DNA of 64,000 nucleotides from CAUZIR01 sp034421295 (GCA_034421295.1 DAOUKM010000013.1:110045-174044), one strand, 5' to 3'; positions 25,544 through 34,713 are shown, numbered from the stretch's first letter. Notes: a model not told the origin generated them from the letters alone. Translations and numbers: made by a program.

Positions 25544-26755
25544 TTGTCTGACGAAAGCGCCGTGAGGGCCGCACAGGCCCACTTCGCAGAGATCATCGAG
25601 CAGCAGTTCATTCGCATCGAACGGATGAAGCGGGACACCGCATGGATCGACTACGCGACCGTGTCGCCGATCGTGATCGGCATGCTGGGGGGCGACGGTA
25701 TCGGGCCCGCCATCAGCGCGGAGACCAGGCGGGTTATGGAACATCTGCTGCTCGACGAAACCGAAGCCGGTAAGGTCGAGTTTCGCAACATCGACGGGCT
25801 GACCATTGAGAATCGCGCGGCGCAGATGAAGGCTATTCCGGATGACGTACTGGCCGAGATCAAGTCGTGCCATGTGACCCTGAAGGGCCCCACACACACT
25901 CCGGAGAAGGGCGATGGCTGGCCAAACATTGAGTCGGCAAACGTGGCGATGCGCAGGGAACTGGACCTGTTTGCCAACGTCCGGCCGATACGAATCCCAA
26001 GGCTGGGTATCGACTGGACCTTTTTCCGCGAGAACACCGAGGACATCTACGCCGTTGGTGATCGGGGTATCGACGTAACATCGGACCTGGCGATCGACTT
26101 TCGGGTAACGACCACGCAGGGTTCGGAGCGCCTGCTGGATGCGGCCTTTGCGCACGCCAAGCGCGCGGGCAAGAAGAACGTCACGATCGTGACCAAGGCC
26201 AATGTGGTCAAGACCACCGACGGCAAGTTCCTGGAGGTTGCCGAGAGGGTCGCCGACCACTACCCGGGGATCGACTGGGAGGGCTGGTACATCGACATAA
26301 TGACCGCCAAGCTGATCGATGAGAAGCGCAGGAGCAACTTCCAGGTACTGGCCCTTCCTAACCTGTACGGGGACATCCTTACGGATGAGGCCGCGGAGAT
26401 CCAGGGCGGAGTGGGCACTGCGGGCTCTGCCAACCTCGGACGGCGCTACGCTATGTTCGAGGCGATTCACGGCAGCGCACCGAGGATGGTTACAGAGGGC
26501 CGGGCCCAATACGCAGACCCCAGTTCCTTGCTGAGGGCGGGGGCGATGCTTATGGAACACATCGGCTATTCGGACCTGGGCGGCCGGCTTCACAAGGCAC
26601 TGGACATCTGCGGCCAATACGAGCGAAGAGTCGTAATCACAGGGCGCGATACCGGAGCCACGGCCGAAGTGTACGGGGACTATGTCATGGCTACGGTCGA
26701 GGATCCGGACGTGGAGGCCCGATGGGGCGACTACGTCAGAGCGGAGGCGGCATGA
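25544..26755 (+). CDS. icd: isocitrate dehydrogenase (isocitrate/isopropylmalate dehydrogenase family)
   Basis: A 403-residue beta-decarboxylating dehydrogenase starting at TTG behind AAAAGGAG. GMLGGDGIGPAI near residue 46 is the family amino end. ELDLFANVRPIRIP and WTFFRENTEDIYAVGDRG near 155-172 have Tyr at the substrate-side position, with KANVVKTTDGKFLEV, DIMTAKLIDEKRRSNFQVLA and LPNLYGDILTDEAAEIQGG. The ENTEDIY pattern and its neighbour mdh support isocitrate rather than isopropylmalate as substrate. Cofactor choice (NAD or NADP) was not decided. The last ATGA overlaps the mdh start, so the two are translationally coupled. Confidence 0.88.
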   Translation: MSDESAVRAAQAHFAEIIEQQFIRIERMKRDTAWIDYATVSPIVIGMLGGDGIGPAISAETRRVMEHLLLDETEAGKVEFRNIDGLTIENRAAQMKAIPDDVLAEIKSCHVTLKGPTHTPEKGDGWPNIESANVAMRRELDLFANVRPIRIPRLGIDWTFFRENTEDIYAVGDRGIDVTSDLAIDFRVTTTQGSERLLDAAFAHAKRAGKKNVTIVTKANVVKTTDGKFLEVAERVADHYPGIDWEGWYIDIMTAKLIDEKRRSNFQVLALPNLYGDILTDEAAEIQGGVGTAGSANLGRRYAMFEAIHGSAPRMVTEGRAQYADPSSLLRAGAMLMEHIGYSDLGGRLHKALDICGQYERRVVITGRDTGATAEVYGDYVMATVEDPDVEARWGDYVRAEAA

Positions 26756-27681
26756 GATCCAAGATCACTGTAGTGGGTGCAGGCAACGTCGGGGCTACCT
26801 GCGCGCAGCGCGTATTCGATGCCGGATACGCCGACCTGGTACTCGTTGACATCGTCGAGGGCCTGCCGCAGGGAAAGGCCCTGGACATCCTGGAATCGGG
26901 ACCGGTGGTCGGCTCGGACGCCAAGATAGTGGGCACCAACGGCTACGAAGAGACCGCGGGATCGGACATCGTCGTAGTCACATCCGGGGTGGCGCGAAAA
27001 CCTGGCATGAGTCGAGACGACCTTTTGTCGACGAACATGCGGATCGTCTCCAGCGTGGTGTCAGAGATCGCCGAGCGCTCTCCAGAAGCGATCTTGCTGA
27101 TCGTCACCAATCCGCTTGACGCGATGGCGCAGCATGCCCTCAAGGTGAGCGGATTCCCCGCCGAGCGCGTGGTTGGCATGGCCGGGATCCTCGATACTGC
27201 CCGATACCGTACATTCCTTGCACAGGAGCTAAACGTGTCCGTCGATGTGGTCCAGGCATACGTGCTCGGCGGCCACGGCGACACGATGGTGCCTACCGTG
27301 GGACCGACCACCGTCGGCGGCGTGCCTGTCACAAGCCTTATCGCTGAGCAGCGCCTCAGCGAGATCGTCCAGCGCACGCGCGACGGCGGGGCGGAGATCG
27401 TCGGCCTCCTAAAGACCGGCAGTGCCTACTACGCCCCGTCGGCCTCCATAGTCCAGATGGTGGAGTCGATCCTCATGGACAGGAAGCTCATTCTGCCCTG
27501 CACCGCGTATCTCACCGGCCAGTACGGTATCGACGGTCTTTACGTGGGCGTGCCGGTCAAGCTGGGAGCCGGAGGGGTCGAGGAGATCGTGGAGTTCGAC
27601 CTGACGGCCGAAGAGCAGGCGGCGCTGTGCAGGTCTGCCGACGCCGTCCGGGAGCTGGTCGAGGTGATGAACTCCTTCTGA
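26752..27681 (+). CDS. mdh: malate dehydrogenase (LDH-like type)
   Basis: A 309-residue NAD-dependent enzyme that interconverts malate and oxaloacetate. ITVVGAGNVGATCAQRV at residues 4-20 is the dinucleotide-binding loop. VTSGVARKPGMSRDDLL has the substrate Arg, IVTNPLDAM follows, and VLGGHGDTMVP holds the catalytic His. The Arg in the RKPG loop marks malate rather than lactate specificity. The ATG at 26752 overlaps the icd stop by four bases. It ends 36 bases before the convergent hdrB-like gene of the succinate dehydrogenase operon, so TCA genes face each other here. Confidence 0.95.
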   Translation: MRSKITVVGAGNVGATCAQRVFDAGYADLVLVDIVEGLPQGKALDILESGPVVGSDAKIVGTNGYEETAGSDIVVVTSGVARKPGMSRDDLLSTNMRIVSSVVSEIAERSPEAILLIVTNPLDAMAQHALKVSGFPAERVVGMAGILDTARYRTFLAQELNVSVDVVQAYVLGGHGDTMVPTVGPTTVGGVPVTSLIAEQRLSEIVQRTRDGGAEIVGLLKTGSAYYAPSASIVQMVESILMDRKLILPCTAYLTGQYGIDGLYVGVPVKLGAGGVEEIVEFDLTAEEQAALCRSADAVRELVEVMNSF

Positions 27682-27717
27682 CCCGCGTGGCCGACGGGCC
27701 ACCGGCAGAACGGAGGC

Positions 27718-28605
27718 CTAGGGCCTGAGCTCCATCGCAGAGAGCACCTTGTCCGTCTCGACGATGTGTTTGTTGAGCCGGAGCACCTCGGGATCGACCC
27801 CCAGGGCCAGTCCGAGCAGCTGCGGCAGGTGAAGGATCGGCAGGTCAATCGGCCGTCCGACCTGCCTGGCCGCGGTGGGCTGGTAGCCATCCAGGTTGAG
27901 GTGACACAGCGGACAGGGCGTCACCATGGCGGTCGCTCCCTCACGCTTGGCGGCCAGGGTGTGGTTGGAGACCATCTTCATGGAGTTGGTCTGATTGATG
28001 GTGAGGATCGGAAAGCCGCAGCAAGCCGACTTGCCCGGAAAGTCGGCCACCTGGGCGCCCACAGCCTCTATGACCATCTCGAGCGAGTTCCTGCGCTCAG
28101 GATTTTCGTCGAAGCCGAGTGCGTCTTCCGGTCGAACGATGTAGCAACCATAAAAGGGCGCTATCCTGAGCCCGCCTAGTGGCCGGACGACCCTCTCCCT
28201 CAGCCTGTCCAGGCCGTAGTCCTCCACCAGTATCCAGAGCAGGTGACGGGCCCGCTGCCTTCCTGTGTACTCCAGACCCTCCTCCTCAAGGTCTGCGTTG
28301 ACGGAGGCCCTGTAGCCTGCGTCCTCAAGCCGCTTTTCGGCCTGCCCCATTACGCCCTGGCAGGTGCTGCATATGGTCATGATCGGAAGGCCCGAGCGCT
28401 CTCCAAGCGCAAACGTGCGGGCGTTCAGCGTGTCACCGAGTCGCTGGCTTTTTTCCTGAAGGACCCCCGCTCCGGTGCATGAGGCTGCCTCAAGCGAGGG
28501 CGTGTCGAGCTCGATCCCCAGCTTGGAGCACACTTCCAGCGTGGCCACGTAAAGTTCCGGAGATGCCCCGCGGGCAACGCAGCCGGGGTAAAAGGCGTAC
28601 TTCAC
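27718..28605 (-). CDS. HdrB/SdhE-like CCG-domain subunit of succinate dehydrogenase
   Basis: A 295-residue protein with two cysteine-rich CCG domains as in heterodisulfide reductase HdrB and archaeal-type SdhE. The first has FYPGCVARG at 6-14, then AASCTGAG, where the usual CCG is altered, and ICSTCQG. The second has FYGCYIVRP, SACCGFP and TPCPLCHLNLDGY, with complete cysteines. Such subunits carry a special iron-sulfur cluster and replace or join the cytochrome b anchor, passing electrons to quinone or thiols. Its ATG overlaps the sdhB stop by four bases, so it is the third gene of the operon. No hydrophobic anchor segment is seen. Confidence 0.9.
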   Translation of the reverse strand: MKYAFYPGCVARGASPELYVATLEVCSKLGIELDTPSLEAASCTGAGVLQEKSQRLGDTLNARTFALGERSGLPIMTICSTCQGVMGQAEKRLEDAGYRASVNADLEEEGLEYTGRQRARHLLWILVEDYGLDRLRERVVRPLGGLRIAPFYGCYIVRPEDALGFDENPERRNSLEMVIEAVGAQVADFPGKSACCGFPILTINQTNSMKMVSNHTLAAKREGATAMVTPCPLCHLNLDGYQPTAARQVGRPIDLPILHLPQLLGLALGVDPEVLRLNKHIVETDKVLSAMELRP

Positions 28606-29558
28606 TTTCGCCTCTCCACCCTTTCGAAGATGCGTGCGACGTCATCGGAGCCCGGTATCTTCTCAAACGCCACCGGCGGCATCTTGCCCCGGAAAAATGC
28701 CTTGATCCCGATCGGCGCGAGCTTGAACATCTCGGGAACGTTGAACACGCCGAACGTCTTGATGGTGAGCCAGAACTCATTGAGCAGGCCGTTGCGCTCG
28801 ACGATGTCGGCGAACGCGACGGCGTGCCGGGCACCGTTGTTGTCCATGTAGCCAGCCCCCATCGCCAGTTCTCTCATGGACATGATACGGCCCATGGGAT
28901 CGACTCCCTTCGGGCACACCTGCACGCACTGCATGCATCGCGTACAGTCCCATATACCGCCGTATCTATTGAGATCCCCCAGACGGTCGATCGCCGTATC
29001 GTCCCGCGGGTCGGCCACGAAACGGTATGCCTTTGCCAGGGCGGCCGGCCCCAGGAAGTTGTCGTCTACCTCCAGCACCGTGCAGTCCGACACGCAAACC
29101 CCGCACTGTATGCAGCCCATGACACCGGCAAGGTGAAGCATGTCCTCTTCTGATGCTATGTACTCCTGCTCAGGCGGTGGGCCGGACGGCTTGAGCCAGG
29201 GGTCGATGGCCCTGACCTTGTCCCAGTGGACGTCGAACTCGACGACGAGGTCCTTTAGCAGTCCCATGTTGCCGGCGGGTTCCACCACGACGGCGCCATT
29301 GCCACCCGAGCTGAGATCGGAGAGCTTGGTGTTGCAGGCTAGGACTCCGCGGCCGTTAACGCGCATCGCGCACGATCCGCAGATCGCGCTACGGCACGAG
29401 CACCGCAGCGCCAGTGTGCCGTCTATCTCCTCGCGAACCTTTATGAGCCCGTCGAGAACCGTCGCCGTCTCGTCGACCTCAATCCTGAAATCCTGGTAGA
29501 AGGACTCCGGTCTGTCGGCTTCCGGATCGTATCTCTTTACGCTGAGGGTAACTTCCAT
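28602..29558 (-). CDS. sdhB: succinate dehydrogenase/fumarate reductase iron-sulfur subunit
   Basis: A 318-residue electron-transfer subunit from the ATG at 29558; the earlier start at 29618 adds 20 residues without homology. An amino-terminal plant-type ferredoxin domain has CSCRSAICGSCAMRVNG near 58-74 and a further Cys (LACNTKL), for the [2Fe-2S] cluster. The C-terminal half has CIQCGVCVSDC and CTRCMQCVQVCPKG for the [3Fe-4S]/[4Fe-4S] clusters. The tail after residue 250 is longer than in the classic enzyme (about 240 residues), as seen in SdhB proteins that work with HdrB-like subunits. It sits 73 bases after sdhA. Confidence 0.94.
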   Translation of the reverse strand: MEVTLSVKRYDPEADRPESFYQDFRIEVDETATVLDGLIKVREEIDGTLALRCSCRSAICGSCAMRVNGRGVLACNTKLSDLSSGGNGAVVVEPAGNMGLLKDLVVEFDVHWDKVRAIDPWLKPSGPPPEQEYIASEEDMLHLAGVMGCIQCGVCVSDCTVLEVDDNFLGPAALAKAYRFVADPRDDTAIDRLGDLNRYGGIWDCTRCMQCVQVCPKGVDPMGRIMSMRELAMGAGYMDNNGARHAVAFADIVERNGLLNEFWLTIKTFGVFNVPEMFKLAPIGIKAFFRGKMPPVAFEKIPGSDDVARIFERVERRK

Positions 29559-29631
29559 ATCGGCTCGTTTCGCCGGCTCGCCCCGGTGCAACCGGGACAA
29601 ACAGGCCAACTCCTGCACCTGTCGGCGACGA

Positions 29632-31305
29632 CTAGTAGCTGCGCTCCTGAGGCTGCCACCGGGTGATCGTCACCGGGGCATATTCAATGCTCGGCGTCTC
29701 CTCTCCCTTGCTAACCACGATGTGCTTTAGCCACTGCGCGTCGTCCCTATCCGGGATGTCCGTTCTCGTGTGCGCTCCCCTGCTCTCTTTCCTCTCCAAG
29801 GCTCCGGCTATGATCGTTTCGGCACAGTCGAGCATAAAGCCTAGCTCAAGCGTGAATATCAGGTTGGTGTTAAACACCCTGCCCTTGTCATGCACCGCCA
29901 CACCTTCGTAGCGCTCCCTTAGCTTGGCCAGGGTCGCGCGGGCCTCCTCCATGCCGGCCTGATCACGGTAGACCGCCAGATGCCGGTTCATCGTCACGCC
30001 CAGCTCCATGCGGACCGGACCGAAAAGCTCGCCCTCTGTGCGGTCGAGCATCGACTGCAGACGGCGGTTCTCCGAGCATTCGACCGACTCGCCGCCGGAA
30101 GGAGCCCGCTGCCCCTTGACCCACTCCGACGCATGCTGTCCCGACCGCCGTCCGAAAACAAGGGTGTCGAGCAGCGAATTGGCCCCCAGCCGATTGCCAC
30201 CATGGACGCTGACGCAGGCCGTCTCACCGGCGGCGTAGAGTCCGGGGATCGTTGTCAGGCCATCCACGTCAGTCCGGATGCCTCCCATGATGTAGTGCAT
30301 GCCGGGCCGTATGGGCACCGGCTCGTAGGCTAGGTCCTTGCCGGCGAAGTCGATGCCCAGCTGCCGGATCTGGCTCAACCGTTCGTTTATCAGCTTTTCG
30401 CCGAGATGGCGCGCATCCAGCAGGACGCATCCGTCCACGTCCCTGCCCTCGTTGATCTCCGTCTGTTCCGAGCGGGATACAACGTCGCGGGAGGCCAACT
30501 CCATCATGTTGGGGGCATACCTTTCCATAAAGCGCTCGCCCTCGGAGTTGATCAGGTAGGCGCCCTCCCCGCGAGCGGCCTCCGACATCAGCGCTCCATT
30601 GCTCTTGAGCGTCGTCGGATGGTACTGGACCATCTCCATGTCCATGATCCCGGCACCAACCTGGTAGGCAAGGGCGATGCCGTCCCCGGTGCATATCAGG
30701 GCGTTGGTGCTCGGCTCAAAGACCCTGCCCACGCCGCCTGAGGCCATGATCACGGCCTTGGCGCGAAGGTAGTGGAGATCCCCGGTGCGCATGTCCATCG
30801 CTACGGCGCCGGCGCACCTTCCATCGTCCATGACCAGGCTCGTTACGAACCACTCCTCGTAGACGCGGACTCCGGACTTGATGACCTGCTCGTGCAGCAC
30901 GTGCAGCAGCGCCTGCCCGGTAAAGTCCGCCACGAAGAATGTCCGTGCTTCCCGCTGGCCGCCGAACGCGCGCACGCCAAGGTGTCCCGTCTCGTCGCGG
31001 TTGAATGTGGCGCCCATGTGCTCCATGCCGATCACCTCGGCACCGGCCTCCTGGGCCATCAACTCAACGGCATCCTGATCGGCCAGATAATCGGACCCCT
31101 TGATGGTGTCGAACGCGTGGTCTTCCCAGTTGTCGCCCCGATCGGTGAGAGCCGCGTTGATGCCGCCCTGGGCGGCGTTGGAGTGGCTGCGAACGGGATA
31201 GACCTTGGTGACCACCGCGACGTCGGCTCCGTTCTGAACCGCTGCCAGCGCGGCCCGCATGCCCGCCAAGCCGGCGCCGATGACGATTACGTCGTGGTCG
31301 AACAT
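29632..31305 (-). CDS. sdhA: succinate dehydrogenase/fumarate reductase flavoprotein subunit
   Basis: A 557-residue FAD enzyme from the ATG at 31305. VIVIGAGLAGMRAALAAV at 6-23 binds FAD. RSHSNAAQGGINAAL carries the histidine to which FAD is covalently linked. MEMVQYHPTTLKSNGALMSE and the catalytic Arg in GGIRTDVDGLTTIPGLYAAGE follow, and the end has HTRTDIP. A promoter TTGTCC-N18-TATAGT lies just upstream, placing the transcript start about four bases before this ATG. That supports the choice over an upstream ATG at 31347, which would precede the promoter. It heads the sdhA-sdhB-hdrB operon; no membrane-anchor gene is present. Confidence 0.95.
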   Translation of the reverse strand: MFDHDVIVIGAGLAGMRAALAAVQNGADVAVVTKVYPVRSHSNAAQGGINAALTDRGDNWEDHAFDTIKGSDYLADQDAVELMAQEAGAEVIGMEHMGATFNRDETGHLGVRAFGGQREARTFFVADFTGQALLHVLHEQVIKSGVRVYEEWFVTSLVMDDGRCAGAVAMDMRTGDLHYLRAKAVIMASGGVGRVFEPSTNALICTGDGIALAYQVGAGIMDMEMVQYHPTTLKSNGALMSEAARGEGAYLINSEGERFMERYAPNMMELASRDVVSRSEQTEINEGRDVDGCVLLDARHLGEKLINERLSQIRQLGIDFAGKDLAYEPVPIRPGMHYIMGGIRTDVDGLTTIPGLYAAGETACVSVHGGNRLGANSLLDTLVFGRRSGQHASEWVKGQRAPSGGESVECSENRRLQSMLDRTEGELFGPVRMELGVTMNRHLAVYRDQAGMEEARATLAKLRERYEGVAVHDKGRVFNTNLIFTLELGFMLDCAETIIAGALERKESRGAHTRTDIPDRDDAQWLKHIVVSKGEETPSIEYAPVTITRWQPQERSY

Positions 31306-31315
31306 TGGTTGGACT

Positions 31316-31345
31316 ATAGCAGACGACTTATGGGACGGACAAGGC
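31316..31345 (-). promoter_or_regulatory. promoter of the sdhA operon, implying a leaderless mRNA
   Basis: Minus-strand TTGTCC (31345-31340), 18 bases, TATAGT (31321-31316). The ATG of sdhA begins 10 bases after the -10, with no Shine-Dalgarno. Confidence 0.5.
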
Positions 31346-31394
31346 ATTTGTGCCTACATTCACATACTCGTCGACGCCTGTTCCACCGGGTCCG

Positions 31395-31422
31395 TTGGTG
31401 ACTGTCCATGCTGATCTAAAAT
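31395..31422 (+). promoter_or_regulatory. promoter of the alpha/beta-hydrolase gene
   Basis: TTGGTG, 16 bases, TAAAAT. Predicted start near 31429, 36 bases before the TTG start at 31465, which has AAGGAGGG in front. Confidence 0.4.
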
Positions 31423-31464
31423 GTCCCCCACGGCCCCGTCATCAGATGGCCGAAGGAGGGAAAA

Positions 31465-32427
31465 TTGCCGCATCCGAACAACAACAACTGGATATCGCTG
31501 CTTGTGGGCGAGCAGGTCGATGCCCCGCCGGTCCAGTCGATCGACGAACTCCCCCACATCCGGGCGGCCATGGACTTTACGCACCTGAACACCGATATGC
31601 CTCAGATGGCGGAGATCCACGAGCGAGTCGTGCTGCGCCGACGGGACGGATGGGACCTGACGGCGGAAATCTACGTCCCGGAAGGGGACGGACCGTTCCC
31701 CGTGATCCTGTACATGCACGGTGGCGGCTGGTGCGTCGGCTCGCCGGTCGGCGTCAGGCGAAAGACGATGAGGCTGGCCGAGCAGGGATTCGTGATCGTC
31801 AACCTGGACTACTCCCTCGCGCCGGAGCGTCCCTTCCCCAACGCCCCGGAGGACACGGTGTACGCGGCCCGCTGGGTCACGCTAAACATAGGAGAGTTCA
31901 GGGGAGACGGCGCCAACCTGGTCATAAGCGGCGATTCGGCCGGTGCCAACCTGTCAGCCGCCACCATACACACCCTGCACGGCGACGCGGGCGCGGTCGA
32001 CGGCGGTGACCTCGCGCAGGTGCCGGTGAGATTCTCAGGCGCCCTGCTCTACTACGGCGTCTTCGACTTTCCCCTGATGATGGCCGAGCCCCTCTCGAAC
32101 CTGGGCTGGGTGGAGGTGGCCTTCAACCGGGCCTACCTCGGGCCCAACTTCCTCGGTCGCCAGCGCGATCCTCTGGTCAGTCCAATACTCTCGCCTCACC
32201 TATCGGAGTTCCCACCCTGCTACCTGGTCTGCGGAGACGAGGACTCGCTGCTGAGCAACACGCTGGCCATGACCAAGGCGCTCGCCAACGCGAACGTGCC
32301 GACAACGCTATCGGTACCCGGTGGCTTCGACCATACGTTCGACTACGTCGAGCACAAGCTCGAGGGGGTTACACCCGAAATCGAGCGCATCGCATGTTGG
32401 CTCAGGCGGGTGACCTCAGGCGACTGA
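31465..32427 (+). CDS. alpha/beta-hydrolase of the hormone-sensitive lipase family
   Basis: A 320-residue esterase starting at TTG behind a strong AAGGAGGG. MHGGGWCVGSP near residues 90-100 is the HGGG oxyanion motif, ISGDSAGANLSAA near 153-165 has the nucleophile Ser, CGDEDSLLSN supplies the acid and GGFDHTFDY the His. Family members hydrolyse short-chain acyl or aryl esters and some carbamates. No signal peptide, so cytoplasmic. It is divergent from the sdh operon and convergent on the kelch lipoprotein gene. The substrate is unknown. Confidence 0.87.
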   Translation: MPHPNNNNWISLLVGEQVDAPPVQSIDELPHIRAAMDFTHLNTDMPQMAEIHERVVLRRRDGWDLTAEIYVPEGDGPFPVILYMHGGGWCVGSPVGVRRKTMRLAEQGFVIVNLDYSLAPERPFPNAPEDTVYAARWVTLNIGEFRGDGANLVISGDSAGANLSAATIHTLHGDAGAVDGGDLAQVPVRFSGALLYYGVFDFPLMMAEPLSNLGWVEVAFNRAYLGPNFLGRQRDPLVSPILSPHLSEFPPCYLVCGDEDSLLSNTLAMTKALANANVPTTLSVPGGFDHTFDYVEHKLEGVTPEIERIACWLRRVTSGD

Positions 32428-32435
32428 GCCCGGGC

Positions 32436-32458
32436 TCGGTCCTGAATATCCGGACCGA
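32436..32458. terminator. hairpin between convergent genes
   Basis: TCGGTCC and GGACCGA around a 9-base loop, in the gap between the hydrolase and the kelch lipoprotein gene. It lacks a T-run on either strand, so its role as a terminator is uncertain. Confidence 0.4.
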
Positions 32459-32491
32459 AGGCGCAGGGCGCAGGGACGGTAGGGGTCGCCC

Positions 32492-33748
32492 TTACTCGCC
32501 GGCCGGCTGCTCTTCGACCGGGGCCTCGTCGGGCTCGCCGCCCCCGGTGATCCACACGTCCTGACCGGGATCGTAGATCTCCGCCGTGTCGGACCTGCGT
32601 CCATCCTCCCTGCCCTCGATGCCTCCGGTGACCATCAGGGTGCCGTCGGACAGCAGTGCGGCCGTGTGCAGGTAGCGTGGCTCGTTGAGCTCGGCCCTCG
32701 CATCCCAGTTGCCCGTCTCCGGATCAAATACCTCGGTTAAGGTGACCTCGCCGACTCCACCGACGACCAGCACAGTCCCGTCGCTCAGCACCGTGGAGGT
32801 GTGATCGGCCCGCGCATGCTGCAGGGTGCCTGCTGGCGACCACTCACCGGTTGACGGGTCGTATATCTCCGCAGAGGCGAGCGGCTCCTTGTCCAGGCCG
32901 TATCCTCCCACGACCAGGACCCTCCCATCGGCAAGCAGGCTGGAGCTGTGCGACCTGCGGGCGGTGGCAAGGTCGGCAGCACTGGACCAGGCGCCGCCTG
33001 CGGGATCGAATATGTCGACCTGCGCCAGGGCCTGCTTTGCCAGCTGCTTGCCCCCGGTCACAAGAACGCGCCCGTCCTGGAGGCGGGTGGCGCTGTGCCA
33101 CGCGCGGGCGACGGACATGGTGCCCGCCGCCGCCCATGTGTCGGAATCGGGATCGTAAATTTCGCCACTGTCAAAGTAGGTAACCCTGGTCTTGCCACCG
33201 GTGACCAGTACCCGACCGTCCAGGAGCAGGGTGGCCTCGTGGTTGCCGCGCCCGGACTCCATGTCTGCGGCGGCAGACCACTCCTCGGAGGCCGGGTCAA
33301 ACAGGGCCCCGGACACCGGGTACGAGGTCGGCCCGCGCCCGCCCATGACCAGGACCCGCCCATCCTCGAGAAGGACGGACCTGTGGTACTCCCTGGCCAT
33401 CGGCATCGGGGCGGTGAGCACCCAGTCGAGCAGTTCGGGGTCGAACAGCTCGGCCGTGTCGGTCAGCGACCCTCTGGGGTACTTGACGATCCCCTTGCCT
33501 CCGGTGACCAGCAACCTGCCATCCTGAAGGGCCACGGCGGCGTGATCTATCCGGGCCTCGGCAAGCCGGCCGGCCGGCCTTGCGGCAAGTCGGGCCTGTT
33601 CGTCGGCCTCGGATTTGGTCCCGGGGGCCTGGACGATGACAACATCGGCCTCCTCGGTTTCGCTTACGTCACCACCACAGGCGATCGCGAGCAGCATCGC
33701 CGACGCAACTGCCGCCCAGGCCGTCAGGAAATACTTGGACATGAACAC
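32492..33748 (-). CDS. kelch-repeat lipoprotein
   Basis: A 418-residue exported protein. The signal (YFLTAWAAVASAMLLAIAC) has lipobox LAIAC and is followed by GGDVSETEEADV, so it should be anchored in the membrane. From about residue 60 there are seven kelch units, each with a DGRVLVTGG-type strand pair followed by AELFDPE or EIYDPDSDTW. That is enough for one beta-propeller. Kelch propellers bind proteins or sugars, or form galactose-oxidase-like enzymes; I see no copper-site residues to argue for the latter. The tail is acidic and Pro/Glu-rich. A second protein of this kind lies at 51603-53276. Confidence 0.85.
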   Translation of the reverse strand: MFMSKYFLTAWAAVASAMLLAIACGGDVSETEEADVVIVQAPGTKSEADEQARLAARPAGRLAEARIDHAAVALQDGRLLVTGGKGIVKYPRGSLTDTAELFDPELLDWVLTAPMPMAREYHRSVLLEDGRVLVMGGRGPTSYPVSGALFDPASEEWSAAADMESGRGNHEATLLLDGRVLVTGGKTRVTYFDSGEIYDPDSDTWAAAGTMSVARAWHSATRLQDGRVLVTGGKQLAKQALAQVDIFDPAGGAWSSAADLATARRSHSSSLLADGRVLVVGGYGLDKEPLASAEIYDPSTGEWSPAGTLQHARADHTSTVLSDGTVLVVGGVGEVTLTEVFDPETGNWDARAELNEPRYLHTAALLSDGTLMVTGGIEGREDGRRSDTAEIYDPGQDVWITGGGEPDEAPVEEQPAGE

Positions 33749-33903
33749 CTACCCTGGGTAATGGCGAAAGGAGACCGCCCCGCAAACGCTAACATCAATC
33801 TTGGCGCAGGCGCGGGTACGACGAGCGAAAGACCCCTCCCGAACTATGGCAAGGCGCGCCACGGGCCACTTGAAGCGGGCTACAGTCACGGCAGGACCCT
33901 TCC

Positions 33904-34308
33904 CTACCCCCGGGCCGCGCCTGTCTGACGAGTGAGGCTCAAGATATCCATCTCGACCCACACCTCGGCGATCCTGCCATCCTCAAAGCGGAACTCGGCC
34001 AGCGAAGTAATGGAAACCTCGTTACCCGTTGCGGCAACGCCCGCAATCTCCCCCACATGCCTGCCGACGTTGGTACTGCGGTAAACGACCCGGTCGCCCT
34101 CGGCGATCAACTCGTGGAGATGGTGGCGCAGACCTTCCAGGGCCGCGTAGGCGCTCTCGGTCATGGACCGGTATTCGTCGAATGTCAGGTTCGGAAGGCC
34201 GGGGAAATGTGCCGCAAAGTCACCGGTGACCAGGTGCCTGGGAGGAGAGCCGTCGCGATCGGTCTCATCTATGAATCGGCGGACGATCCCCTTGTGCTGG
34301 TCGGTCAT
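33904..34308 (-). CDS. SnoaL-like polyketide-cyclase family protein
   Basis: A 134-residue NTF2-like alpha+beta barrel of the SnoaL ester-cyclase family. GIVRRFIDETDRDG near residue 7, AHFPGLPNLTFDEYRSM, then VVYRSTNVGRHVGEIAG and FRFEDGRIAEVWVEMDIL at the end are the usual family pattern. Most bacterial members away from polyketide clusters are uncharacterised and probably bind small hydrophobic molecules. No related biosynthetic genes are nearby. It is upstream of, and on the same strand as, the kelch lipoprotein gene, but 155 bases separate them. Confidence 0.8.
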   Translation of the reverse strand: MTDQHKGIVRRFIDETDRDGSPPRHLVTGDFAAHFPGLPNLTFDEYRSMTESAYAALEGLRHHLHELIAEGDRVVYRSTNVGRHVGEIAGVAATGNEVSITSLAEFRFEDGRIAEVWVEMDILSLTRQTGAARG

Positions 34309-34478
34309 GCGATTGAGCCCCTTCCTTTCCGGCCGGCAGGCGGCGTGCCGGGGCCTGCCACTGCGCCTACCCTACCACTACCCCGTACGCCCAAGAAGGC
34401 CTGCGAGAGCGAATGCACCGGGCCGCAGGCATCGCCGACTGTGGGGCTCAGGGCCGAAACGAGCCGCCGCGAATCCAG

Positions 34479-34673
34479 CTAGCCGCTATCCGCCCAGTCG
34501 CGCAGGTAGCTGGCCAGGAGCGCCTGGATGTTCGTGTCCTCCTGGACGCACTTGATCTTGACCGACTTCCACAGGTCCACGGGAACGCGGACGGTCAGGG
34601 CCTTGGAGTCCTGCGGGGCGTTCTCGCCGGGGGGTGCCACAGCGAGGTCTCCTTCTCGGCGGGTTGTCGTCAT
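34479..34673 (-). CDS. ribbon-helix-helix DNA-binding protein
   Basis: A 64-residue protein from the ATG at 34673. After a flexible 25-residue lead, KALTVRVPVDLWKSVKIKC gives the beta-strand and first helix, and NIQALLASYLRDWAD the second, the layout of RHH/CopG-type repressors and antitoxins. There is no toxin-like gene on the same strand. The divergent neighbour (34847-35128) is the only obvious partner. A minus-strand promoter ends 10 bases before the ATG, again suggesting a leaderless message. RHH proteins usually repress their own promoter, and the overlapping divergent promoters here would suit that (inference). Confidence 0.7.
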   Translation of the reverse strand: MTTTRREGDLAVAPPGENAPQDSKALTVRVPVDLWKSVKIKCVQEDTNIQALLASYLRDWADSG

Positions 34674-34683
34674 GACGCAGTGC

Positions 34684-34713
34684 ATTCTACACGTATTGAC
34701 TGGCTTACCGCAA
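34684..34713 (-). promoter_or_regulatory. promoter of the RHH gene
   Basis: Minus-strand TTGCGG (34713-34708), 18 bases, TAGAAT (34689-34684). It interleaves with the plus-strand promoter at 34696-34725, so one bound protein could block both. Confidence 0.45.
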
